Of a DNA stretch of 64,000 nt, positions 23,755 through 34,615 are shown one piece after another. Every line of letters begins with the position of its first letter. The first letter of the stretch is position 1. The notes beneath the pieces were generated by a model, which worked only from the letters and a program-made list of their open reading frames with translations, was not told the origin of the DNA and did no database searches. Origin of the DNA: Pararge aegeria (taxonomy: Eukaryota > Arthropoda > Insecta > Lepidoptera > Nymphalidae); the NCBI RefSeq assembly GCF_905163445.1, contig NC_053190.1:18819001-18883000 (forward strand). The letters are read 5' to 3'. The position numbers were made by a program, and so were the translations under genes.

Positions 23755-25623
23755 CTAAGAGAAAAACTTGGGTTGTTTCAACGGTTCACTGTCACTATCA
23801 CTGTCCGAGAAACAAGCGGCAAAACCGCTCTTGTCCCTTAAAGAGTCCCTCAAGGATTGCCTAGTTTTATCCATTGTCTTTTTAACTTTTTTAACACATT
23901 TAGGTGTTGATTGTTCTAAGGCACTGTGCACATGGTCAGAGAGTTTTTTATTACTTCCCTCACTAGCAGAGTCCTTGCACAATGGTCCACTTTTGTCCCT
24001 CACTGTTCGGCTGCGCAGGCACCTGGATGTGGTGGTGGTCTTCTTTGCGCTCCTAGTATTAGGACAAGCAACATTCACCGCATGACTGGAGCTCACTTGC
24101 TCTGTGGAACTATTCAACCGTAGCACTGGACACTCTGATGCCTCAACGTCAAGCTTTAAACCTCTTCGCCTTCCGCTTCGAGCCCTGGAAACCACTTTTT
24201 GTTCTGAATTTTCCTTCCGATCTAAGTTAAGAGCCCCTTTACGCATGTTGTATTTCCTTCCGGTGGCATTGGCTCTGGAGTTATTGTTGAGATTAGTAGA
24301 ACAGTTTGGTTCAGGAATTTTTGTAGTATTTTGTTTGTGCCTTCTAGGATACCTGGATGCACCGCTGCTCCTGGACTGGAAAGAAATATTTAAGTTATTT
24401 TTACTTTCTTGTTTATCAATTTTACTATTAATATTACAGCCATCTAACTTTGACTCCATAAATTTAAGTAAGGAAGTGCTCTTGTTCACCCTAGAAGGTT
24501 GTTCTTTAGTTTGCACTGTTACTAATTTTAGGACATTTTGAGATGAACTGGTGCTGCAATTTAATGCAGCAGTGTCTGGTAAGCCAGTGTTAACAGACTT
24601 ATTTACACACATTATCATTTTGTCATGCTGCTCTCTCTGCTTTGTTTCTTTAGAGAGGTTCCTGCTGTTTCGATTCCTTAACTTGTTTGGCCGGTTTGAC
24701 AACTGCACTTTGGTAGAACGAATATAGTTTGCAGTCAAACCAGAGACATCACTCAAATCCTCAAACTGACCGTTCAATACAACTTCATTGGTTCCTTTCT
24801 CAGGTAACATTACCTTGCTCTTGCTTCCATCATTAGTGGCCACTTTGTCAAGCTGATTAGTCTCCTCTGCTGTTTCGGTATCTTGTTTTCCATTAACAAC
24901 ACTAGCATTTAATATTTGAAAAGTACAATTTAGGTTATTCAACTTGCGTTTTGCTGTTCGGAGACTTCGCCTTAAAGTTCTGATTTTTGGTGTTGAAGTG
25001 GCCACTTTATTCTTTTTAGGTGTTCTAGTTTGACAATTCCTTTGTAGCTTAATTTTTTTGGATTTCTTCTGGGCTGATGAAGTTTTAATATTGAAATCAA
25101 TGTCTGAGCCATCTCCATTTGATTTACAACTGCTCAATGCAGTTTTTTGGTTATGTGGAGTTTTAAAGTAGATGTTCTGCTGCTTCTCTGTTGATGCTGA
25201 ATCATCATCTAATAGTTTTAACTTTCTTTTCTTACGGGGTGATGGTTCATCCTGAGATTTGCAGCTTTTCACACTCTGTGGTTTAGTGGTAGAGCATTGT
25301 GCTTGCTCAACTTGCTTCTTGACAATGTTGTCGTAGTTCAACAGGCAAGGGGCTCGTTTTGTGTAGATCCAGTATGATATCTCATCCATGTTGTTCATAA
25401 AGGGAGAGTCCTGCAGTTGAAGGCTTGCTGACACTGACACTTCTGGGGCACCAGGTGAGAAGAGATTGCCTTGCACTGATCGCGCAGGAGTCGTGCCAGG
25501 CACTGCAGTGGTGAACGCCAGCCGCAAGACGCCCGCAAGACAAGATCTGCACTTCCGTTTGAGCCCACACCTCCTGGCCGCTGCTGGAACCGCATACTTG
25601 ATCCCATTGCAATCACATTCCAT
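23755..25623 (-). CDS. Basic Lys/Ser-rich protein of unknown family
   Basis: This is a single open frame of 622 codons, far longer than any chance frame in this AT-rich DNA, with codon use unlike its surroundings. I do not recognise the family. Visible features: a cysteine cluster at residues 3-28 (CxC, then C19, C25, C28 as Cx5CxxC) flanked by Arg/Lys; a hydrophobic segment at about 70-100 ('NNMDEISYWIYTKRAP'), the most structured-looking part; several nuclear-localisation-type basic runs (such as 'PRKKRKLKLL' and 'KKSKKIKLQR'); a long low-complexity middle; and an acidic Ser-Asp stretch just before the end 'KQPKFFS'. A likely nuclear or chromatin protein is inference. The ATG at 25,623 lies 4 bases past a good splice acceptor (AG at about 25,628), and the frame stays open across it, so a 5' exon, coding or leader, probably exists. 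It is divergent to Cdt2, 1.4 kb away. Plus-strand open frames over it are shadows. Confidence 0.85.
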   Translation of the reverse strand: MECDCNGIKYAVPAAARRCGLKRKCRSCLAGVLRLAFTTAVPGTTPARSVQGNLFSPGAPEVSVSASLQLQDSPFMNNMDEISYWIYTKRAPCLLNYDNIVKKQVEQAQCSTTKPQSVKSCKSQDEPSPRKKRKLKLLDDDSASTEKQQNIYFKTPHNQKTALSSCKSNGDGSDIDFNIKTSSAQKKSKKIKLQRNCQTRTPKKNKVATSTPKIRTLRRSLRTAKRKLNNLNCTFQILNASVVNGKQDTETAEETNQLDKVATNDGSKSKVMLPEKGTNEVVLNGQFEDLSDVSGLTANYIRSTKVQLSNRPNKLRNRNSRNLSKETKQREQHDKMIMCVNKSVNTGLPDTAALNCSTSSSQNVLKLVTVQTKEQPSRVNKSTSLLKFMESKLDGCNINSKIDKQESKNNLNISFQSRSSGASRYPRRHKQNTTKIPEPNCSTNLNNNSRANATGRKYNMRKGALNLDRKENSEQKVVSRARSGRRRGLKLDVEASECPVLRLNSSTEQVSSSHAVNVACPNTRSAKKTTTTSRCLRSRTVRDKSGPLCKDSASEGSNKKLSDHVHSALEQSTPKCVKKVKKTMDKTRQSLRDSLRDKSGFAACFSDSDSDSEPLKQPKFFS

Positions 25624-27063
25624 GCACCTGCAATCAATTGCAGTTAGGAAGCATTAGAAAACAGTTAATATGTCATCAAGATGATAAAACAATATCTATA
25701 TGTTATTATGTATATGATAAAAATTTTACATTTAGGACTTTAAGTTGCATTGGATACTTTAGGAGGAGAAAGTAGTATGTTTAGACAAATTCTATAAAAC
25801 TGCAATGCTTTGAGATTTTTGATCAGTATCATATCTCTCTATAACATTAACATTATGCAACAGTCGGTGAACAAGTGTAAAAAAGTTTATCTTATGTAAA
25901 GGTCTGATGAATTTAATGGATCACTCAATAATCTATACTTTTGAATAGTGTAGTTCTAAATTAAAACTTAACTACTAGTTACTCAAATAACACCATACTG
26001 CACTAAGTTTGATTAAAATCGGTTCAGTAGAATAGGGTGTAGAACCAGCGATTGCACTTGAATGCGCAAGCGCAAACACTTTAATTTAAAGGCATTTAAT
26101 GCTAATTAACACAAGAAATTACGCTATTGCAGCTGTGCATGTACCTGTACACCTCAAAAACTGGCAATATGACGCCGTCTGCGTGAATGGGATACGAAGC
26201 AGAATCTACAATTTACTTACTTTTAAGATAGTGACTGTGGCGGTATTTATTATATACAATGTTATAACAAGCAGAGATAAAATAATTTTAATAATTCATC
26301 AGAAATTCCACGTACTTTTTAAAAAACTGTTGAACTGGGAAAACCTGACTACGAGATACAAATTAGTGTCAATACAGTCTGAGTCCCAGGGAAGTCAATG
26401 CAAGGACTGTCACATATTACGTTCACGACAAAATAACACACAAAAATCAAGGTGGAGCGAATCTCAAATGGGATTATTTAATAATTATGAAGAAATAAAA
26501 AATAAAGAAACATTACAGCACATTTCACAGCAAAGCAAAGCTTGACAGGCGACAGATTATAAATAATAATTAAAAAAAAAAAAAAAAAAGGAACGACTAT
26601 TAAATTTTATTTCCCTCCATTCTAATCTGAAAGAGCAAGGCTAGGTTTATAAAAACAATAGGAACAAAAAAAAAAAATTCCTTTAAAAACAACAATTTTA
26701 CCATTTAATTGTATACAATATACATTAGAGGCAATGCTGCCAGCACCTTAGGCACTGCCTTACTGCGGTGCTTTCTTTGTACAAGATTTTTTTAGTTATA
26801 TTTCATTACATAGGTTATTTTTGTTGATAACTGTTTTAATGGTATTTTATACATAATAAATTGTATTTTATACATAACAAAGTATTAGAATGCCTGGTGT
26901 TCCTTTCTTTGACGTGATTGTCAACGTCAACTTTAAAGTCAAACTGTCAATGTCGAGCTAGAAAATTCAAGAAATTTTGCGGGTAAAATTGGTGTATGTA
27001 TGTACCGAATCCGATTTTAACTACAATTTACATTACGCTATGTTGATTGTGTTTTTGTGAAAA
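25624..27063. promoter_or_regulatory. Spacer between divergent genes
   Basis: It separates the start of the unknown minus-strand protein from the Cdt2 start. It must hold the leader exon and promoter of the former and the promoter of the latter. An E2F-like string TTTTGCGGG sits at about 26,975-26,983, some 80 bases before the Cdt2 ATG; Cdt2 genes are known to be S-phase regulated, but one match proves little. A 148-codon plus-strand open frame (26,099-26,545) is followed by an A19 run at about 26,571. It has no recognisable domain and I do not call it as a gene. Confidence 0.4.
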
Positions 27064-30000
27064 ATGAACGGTATACAGAGTCTTATCGATCGTCAGCTTG
27101 GAATATGTAAGTAGCACACCTGATTCGTTCAATTATTGTTTTCTGTGATAACGTTTCAACAATATAAAAAATAACTCAACATTTGCACGGTATTTTCTAG
27201 ATTCCCGGTTTAACTACGACAATGTCCTGAAACGTTTAGTGGTACACAGTGAAGAATCCTTTTACGGCCTGCAGAACGATCCGCTAGCGGGTAACTTCGA
27301 CCAGGATCCTCCAATATTCGCTTGTCGGTTTTCTGAAGCTCCGGGCTACGAACACATCCTTGCCCTAGCAAATGAGGATGGCCGAGTTGCAATACAGGTA
27401 AATACCACATATCTTTAAATTACTTTCTTCATAGACAATTTAGTCAGATTGAACCTCCCTTGTGCTGACTTCTGCAATGGCTAGTAAGCATCCTACCCAC
27501 AAAATTATGCTGTTGCTGATATGTACGATGGCTGCATAGAAAACAATTAGGGGTATGGGCTTTGCCATACAGTTAAGTAACTGGTACCATCTTAGACTGT
27601 ATTATAAGTTACTAGCAGGTAAGATTGCAGTCAAGGCCTAATGTGTAGTCAAATAAAAAAGGACTGGTTTTGGTCCTTGGAAAGCTAGTGAGTCAGGGAG
27701 GTTTGGAGATGTCATTTTACATTCATGTAGAAAGGTTTCAATTACTAAAACTACATACTTAAGTAGCTTACATACATAACCTACATTGAAACAGCAAAGA
27801 TAATTTGCATTCCTAGTTTCAGTGTAAAGTCTTACACATTCTTGTTGTAGGCAAAGGGGACTGATATTCTAACTTTAATGCAATAAATATCTATATTATC
27901 AAAACTATGAATCATTCACATAAAATCAAAATAGATGTACTTAATTTCCAAAGCTTTTTTACTTGATCATAAAGGATTCAACACTTGTGAATTTTATGAA
28001 ACTTGCCGTTGAACTTGAACCCATCATTCTATTAACTTCTCATAGCTGGACAAATGCTTTGTCACATAGAAGAAAGGATTTTGTAGCATAGAAGTAACTC
28101 CAGCAAGGTTGATTGGCTTTAATGATTATTAAAATATGTTGGAGACTTGGGGCCAATGGCTTAAAATACTCTTTGATACATGGGTTTGGATACTGCCAAT
28201 TTACTACATCCTGATAGAGACTGATTGTTAAACCTTGGCCGAACACAGGAATCGAACCCTGGACTGTGAACAGGAGATCAGGAGTTAAACACCACTAGAC
28301 CCAAAAGGCAGTCAACTCAGTACTGAAAATTATGTTCTGGTGTTATATATTGCTTACTATTGACAGCCTATTGATGCAGTAGGCCACACTTTCTGAGTTT
28401 GATTCCCACAACGGGAAAAAGTTTGTGTGCTCAACACAAATGTTTTTCAGTGTCTGGGTGTATCTGTATATTATAACAATATTCATCAGTTATCTATCAT
28501 AATAGATACCAATGTGTGTGTTGTCATATTATATTTATATTTATAGTATTTATTTATGTTATGTGAATTGAAATGAAAGACTGATGGCTCGAGTCTCTAT
28601 AATCCAGTTACTTACTAGCTCTATTGGGTCATTGTTACATAATAGCTAAGCTTTTGCTTGAAACTTTTTGCATGTTTGACTTGCTATGTTGAAAAACCTA
28701 CACTCTTAGGTTACCTGGGATCAAAAATATAATGATGTCAAGACCTAGTATGAAAGTGTTACATGTGTATAAGTTTATGATGTTGGTTTAGCGGTTAAGG
28801 TATGAAAATGTAGCAAACTCGACATTTTTATATATTATAGCAGAAATGGTAGCATTAACAAATTCTTTAGTTGCCGAAGATGTCTTATGTCTACATCTCA
28901 CTGCTCTTCTATCCCATATTTATTGTATAACATCTTTTGTAGGACACCTCTACAGTTAGCAGTGCAACTACACTGGAAGGGTTCCAGTGCCACAACAATG
29001 CAGTCTTCGATCTGGCATGGATGCCCCACCACATGAATTTTGTCACTGTTTCGGGTATGTATTTGAGTAGAACAGATAATTCATGACTTTATTGTGTCCG
29101 TGCATGGCATAAGAAAGACATTGGAAGTAAAAGGAAAGAAACCACAGAAATATTAAAACCATTTTTTTTTAATTTCAAACATTTTGATTGTTTGTTCATT
29201 CATATTCACAATAGTTATTTCCCGCGTTAATATTATCAGACAGAAAAGATGACTCAAGAAACTTAGAAGCTGCATTTAAAAAGCCAAAGATGATGTGCGT
29301 GTGTTGCTTTTATCAGAACCAAACTCGGAGAAAGAAGACAACTGTGTAAACAACTTGTTTGTTACATGTAACTTTTCATTTTAATAATGGTTAAATTGTA
29401 ACAATTTTATTTGTTTTCTGATTCTAAAACCAAATTTAACAGTTATTTAGTGGAATAATGAATAATCTACTCTATGAAGTATTAACATTATTACTAATAT
29501 ATCTATCTATAATAATTAATCAGTGATCAGAGTATGTTTACCTAAATTTTGAAGAACCAAGGTAAAACCTGGAGGCTTGCTAATGTATTTCTTCTTCTTG
29601 ATGAATAAAAAATGAGTAAGAAACTTTATTTTTAATTCCTCGAAGTCTAGGTAAATATATCTATTCCGATCACTGATAATATGTAATGTTAAAGTCGACG
29701 GCCGATTGGCGCAGTTTCCAGCTACCCTGCTTTCTGAGTCCAGGGCGATTCCCACAACTGGAAAATGTTTGTGTGATGAGCATGAATGTTTTAGTGTCTG
29801 GGTGTTTATGTGTATGTTCTAAGTATTTATGTATATTATTCATATAAATATTCACCAGCTATCTTAGTACCCATAACACAAGCTACGCTTACTTTGGGGC
29901 TAGATGGCGATGTGTGTATTGTAGTAGTATATTTATTTATTTATTTAAAGTATATTTGCTGCAGAGTTTTTTTAAAGATGATTGTTTTATTCCTAGGTGA

Positions 30001-31693
30001 TCACACTGCATGCCTCTGGGATGTATCAGAATCGTCACCAAAGCGAGTCCTCACATTTTCCCATCACACTAGATCTGTAAAAACTGCAGTTTTCCGGCCC
30101 ACTGAGCCGTCCGTATTTGCTACGGGCGCCCGCGATGGCCATATATTGGTCTGGGACATACGAGCAAATAACCATCCAGCCGTGATACTCAAACCGGACA
30201 ACTGTTTAATGAGCTGCCACTCAAGTTTTACCCCCAAAACCCCAGGGTCACACGGTAAACGACCACGCATAGACAACCATAGAGCTATAAGCATCACGGG
30301 ACTCGTTTTCCAAAATGATTTAACCTTAATTTCTTGCGGCGAATGTGACGGGAACATTAAAGTGTGGGATTTAAGAAAGAACTACAATATTTATAAAAAA
30401 GAACCTTTACCCAAACACTCGATACCATATTGCGGTAGCTCCACCAAAAACGGTTACACGAATCTAGTGATAGATGACGCAAGAGTGCGTCTATACGCAA
30501 GCTGTATGGACAACGTTATATACTGCTTTAATATCTCAACATATAACTCCTTACCTGAACAAAGATATGTCGGCCACGAGAACAGTACATTTTATATAAA
30601 AACCAGCTTGAGCCCTGATAGTATGTATTTAGTAAGTGGAAGTAGCGATAAGAATGCTTATATCTGGAATGTCAAATACTCCCAGCCAGTCGTGAAGTTG
30701 ACAGGCCATCGGGCGGAAGTCACTTGTGCCGCGTGGTGTCAGACGGGAGACATGAAAGTGGTGACTTGCAGTGACGACGCAAGGCACAAAATATGGAGGG
30801 TAGGAAGGGAATTTCCGGAAGTAGATGTTGAGTTACGAGGGAATGCAGAAATTGTTCCGCGCGCAGAAATCACAAGCCTCCCACAATGGGGGGGCTTAGA
30901 CAAAACACCTAACTCTTTAAAACGCAAAATAACAACACCGAGTTCGTATAGCGCTAAACGTGCTCGGGCCCAAGAAAATAGCGGCACTAGGAAAACTAAA
31001 CGTTGTCTCGCCGATCTGATGAATGCTTCGAAGGAGGCTGATGAAACAGAAACCATGGTCAAAAGGCTCAAACTGGATATGCCATGTATTCCTGAAGAAC
31101 AACTTTTACCGGCTGGCATAAAACGCCAGAGACATTCCATAGAAAATTCCACTGAAAGTCCTATACCTTGTAAAACTAAACATTTCGAACTAGACCCTTC
31201 CACAACTTCTCCTGAATGGACTTATTATATCCCTAAAGCGGGCACGTCTTTCATGTCGCCCACTAAAAGTTACGAGAAGAGAAATTGCAAAGTTCTGTCA
31301 GCTAAAAGTCCAAAAGCCATATCCTCAAGTACGATCCCACACAGAACTCCCGTCAAAGTATCCCCAACCAAAGTCAGGGTCGTAAGCTTTACAACGCCAA
31401 CCAAAAATTTGCCCAATTTTGTTTTGGATGGTGAAGCCCCACACCTCAAACTAATGTCGCCAGTAAAGAAAAAACAAGACACAACGGATTGGTTAACTTT
31501 AATGGTGCGCGAAAAAAAAGGAAAACCCGTGGAACCTGTTGAAAAAGTTAGTCAAATGGCGCCACTCAGTCCGAAAGAAAATATGCCAACAAGAAGGAAT
31601 TCCGTAACGGAGAAACCGCCGAAGTCAGTTACGACATCTTTAACGTTACTGAAATACTTTAATGTGGTTGTAAAGAAAAATGGCGTGATTTAA
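27064..31693 (+). CDS. l(2)dtl: CRL4 ubiquitin ligase substrate receptor Cdt2/DTL
   Basis: Four exons join in phase: 27,064-27,106, 27,201-27,397, 28,943-29,054 and 29,997-31,693, all with GT..AG introns, giving 682 residues (human DTL is about 730). Cdt2 binds DDB1-Cul4 and targets PCNA-bound proteins such as Cdt1, p21/Dacapo and Set8 for destruction in S phase and after DNA damage. The N-terminal half is a WD40 propeller, with repeats ending at 'HTACLWDV', 'HILVWDIR' (about 170-173), 'NIKVWDLR' (about 241-244), 'NVIYCFNI', 'NAYIWNV' and 'HKIWRV'. The two WDxR motifs are the DDB1-binding type. The phrases 'NAVFDLAW' and 'STFYIKTSLSPD' are close to human DTL. The C-terminal half is basic, Ser/Pro-rich and disordered, and ends with a PIP-like 'LLKYF' (about 668-672). 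The start fits well ('gaaaaatg', good splice). The last open frame also runs upstream into a SINE (29,810-29,996), which is intron. Confidence 0.95.
28363..28560 (+). mobile_element. SINE family A, old diverged copy in Cdt2 intron 2
   Basis: Only parts match: 'tttgattcccacaac' (B box), 'tgtttttcagtgtctgggtg', 'atctgtatattataa' and a tail of ATTT-like units. Many changes and deletions mark it as an old insertion. Confidence 0.65.
29695..29950 (+). mobile_element. SINE family A in Cdt2 intron 3
   Basis: It is a well-preserved copy with an intact A-box region ('ccgattggcgcagtttcca') and a small deletion before the B box ('gtccagggcgattcccac'). It ends in (ATTT)n only about 45 bases before the splice acceptor of the last Cdt2 exon. 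Its body happens to stay open in the frame of that exon, which creates a false 62-codon upstream extension. Confidence 0.88.
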
Positions 31694-31867
31694 CTCGACA
31701 TTGTAATGCTTGCGAGTTTAGAGTTTAGGGTTTCATGAAATGCAGGTGCAAATGTTTTTATGCCAAATTTTTGAAATCTGTGGTTTTTATTAAGATTATT
31801 CGAGGTTTATGAACCTTGTGTTTTCATGAAGTAGTTTCATTGTTATTCAGGTCTTTAACTGCCTGCT

Positions 31868-31895
31868 AATAAAAAAAACAACAAATTCAAATAAA
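31868..31895 (+). terminator. Cdt2 polyadenylation signals
   Basis: Two AATAAA hexamers, at 31,868-31,873 and 31,890-31,895, lie about 175-200 bases after the Cdt2 stop codon, followed by a T-rich stretch. This is the expected place for 3' end formation of the transcript. Confidence 0.6.
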
Positions 31896-34489
31896 AAAAT
31901 TCTTTATTCATGTAGGCCATACATAGAAACTTTGGCATTTACAAATACCCGTTCCCGGTGAAATTCTTGGTTCCTACTCGAAGTTCTGAAAAGTCTATGA
32001 CAGTAAATTTAAGATGTGTAGTGAGTAAAATAATAGTCTTATAAGTTCAATTAACTTCTACTAGTGGTTTTTCTATCATATGAGGAGATCATCATCAACA
32101 TATCAACCTGTTACCGATCCACTGCTATGCCGTAGTCCACCGCGCTGGCCCATTACGGATTGGTGGAGAAAAATTGCTATAAATGTACCTATTTCTAAGA
32201 AGATTCGGTTTAATCTTAGGGCCTATGTACATGACGTCTTTTTCCGCGGATAAAACGCGCGTTAATTCTATTAAATTTAATCGAAAACTTGAGACTTAAG
32301 ACAATCAGCAGTTGTCTCAAGCTGTTTATAATGACTAACTAATTGATCTTGGTTTTATGCTTATTAACTCGTGACTATGTTGTTAAATTCATTTAGGTAT
32401 TCTTGAATACCTACTTTATAAGCAATGTCAAATGTGTCGGTATGTAGTGATTCTACCACCGGTAGACTGATATTCAAAAACAATCAACGCGGCCCGTCTG
32501 AGAGTTGTAAATTCTAATGATTCGATAATAAATATCGTTAATGAATTGTTTTAATGCTTTAATGGTAATCGTTATGCCGTTTTCGAATTTACCGCATTTA
32601 AAAGCTAAGTCAGTTAGTAAAATCAAAATTAATAGTTTGAGGGATTAAATGGTGACAGTGGTGCCAATACTGCTATATCTAAATTATAAAGTAAACTAAA
32701 TCATCTACCCACATCAGTTTTGGCACCAATGTACTTACGCTATCCCTGAGAGCGCACTTCATGCAGGCCACATAAAATAGTTCGATTTGTAGATAAGTAC
32801 TATTTTAAAACGGGAACGTTATACTTGACTGTTGAGATAATTTACAAAACGTTCAACCGTCCTTGACATATCTTTTAATTTAAATTTTGATAACACAAAC
32901 GCTACAATATCATATAAGTTTTCTTTAGGATTGATTAAATGCATATTTATATTACTTATCTAAAGAATACAATTCGGTATAAGGTCTTTTTCCTTTGGTT
33001 ATTCTGCGTCGAAAATTGTAAACTACTGCTCGATTGCAAACGTGCGTGTTTAATAAGGATACTTATAGTTAGTTGTACACTTTTAAAATACCTGCCGTTG
33101 TAAAGTAAAAAAGTTTGGTCGACACACGACGTCGCGTCGCGCGGTCAGTTGGTCGGGGTAGCAACAGTATGATGCGTAACGTGGTACATGGTCGGGGCAG
33201 CAGCCTGATCATTTGCAAAACTACGCGCAGAAAATACCTCGTTTGAATAGGCCCTTTGAAATTATGTTACATATATTTTAATTTGTCTAAGGAGCTTACT
33301 TACTTTGGCGTGTTCAAGGCTAAAGAAAAGTGGGTGGGCTCTAGGAGTGCGATCCGCGTTTCAACAATCAGTAACAGATTGCATTCCGACGAAGATAACC
33401 GCTATTAGTTTTTACTTCGAATTTCGGAGGATCCATTTTTAACCCGTCGACTGTAACAGAGCGACTCTTAATGTGACGATTTCAATTTATTGTTCAGTTG
33501 TTTTTTTTATATTTTATAATTGTACACTATAAAGTAAGAAAAACATTGTTTACATTATAAGGCAAGTTATAAAAAAAAATTATTAAATATCTCTCGTTAG
33601 GTATAACTTAGAAATATGATTTTATTACTTTTTAACTAAATATGTTAATCGACTGAAATGAAAAGTTAGTAGATTGCTGTGAGTATTGATATGAAATGTA
33701 CGTTAGTAAATAACTTTTTAATTTTAAGTTAATGTTAGTTGTAGTAGGTACCTAATAATAAGTATTTTATTGTATGTTTAACTACAATTTTTATTATTAA
33801 ATCACCATGCATTTGATAACTGTGGCTCTAATACATTTTATAATTTTGACTGATATAACTTCAATAGTTACCTACTATGTTTTCTTGATTTATTTTATTT
33901 TAACAACGCAGGCGCTTAACATGGCCAGGAGACATTATTCAAAAATTTAAGACATAATTTTATCTTCTCTTAAAGCTTTATTTACTCTCCAAACATGGGT
34001 GCACGAGTGGAAATAATAAATGTGGGTCAACTTCTCCTATACTCTGATGCTTTGTGTTGGCGGGTGGACATGTCAATTGTTTTATTATTTGTCAAGTATA
34101 TAATTTATATTTCCTGCCCATGTTACCCGTGCTAAACGTTAACCTTTTATCATCCTTAATTCATTCATCATAGGAGTTATTGCAGGGCATATGATTAGTA
34201 GGTATTTTAGTAGTTCATATTATAACTTCAGTCAAATCACTAAGGTTCTATGATAGCTATTTATGCAACTGTTTTATAATAAGGGGAATTAAAACACCCG
34301 TATGAAACTATTATTAATTCACACTATAAACCCATTTTAGTTTTTTTAATATGTGTAGTCAGACACAACAGTTGCATAAAAAACTATTGTAGAACTTATT
34401 TTACTGAAGTTAAAATAAAGTAGAATTAGTGTCGTCTTTTAAACTGTTGATGAAACTCATCTCAGGGCTTACATCTCTTGCTTTAAGTC

Positions 34490-34615
34490 CTGTCTACATA
34501 GGTTGCTTGTAAGAGATTGCTTGCTATAAAGCCGCCTTTGCATGTCTACATTGTTTACTGTATACTCCTGTTTCTTTTCCTGTGTTATACTTACGTGCAA
34601 TAAAGTGTTACTTCT
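34490..34615 (+). repeat. LINE 3' tail, third copy
   Basis: 'taggttgcttgtaagagatt', 'ctataaagccgcctttgcat' and 'gtgcaataaagtgttact' align in order with the tails at 770-900 and 3,845-3,965. Confidence 0.55.

Noticed and set aside
23768..24541. Plus-strand open frames of 65-145 codons
   Set aside because: They are shadows of the 622-codon minus-strand gene, with no domain and no splice context.
26099..26545. 148-codon plus-strand ORF followed by an A run
   Set aside because: No recognisable domain and AT-driven composition; it lies between two divergent promoters. A retrocopy was considered, but no parent is recognisable.
30064..31482. Minus-strand open frames of 61-154 codons
   Set aside because: They are shadows of the last Cdt2 exon.
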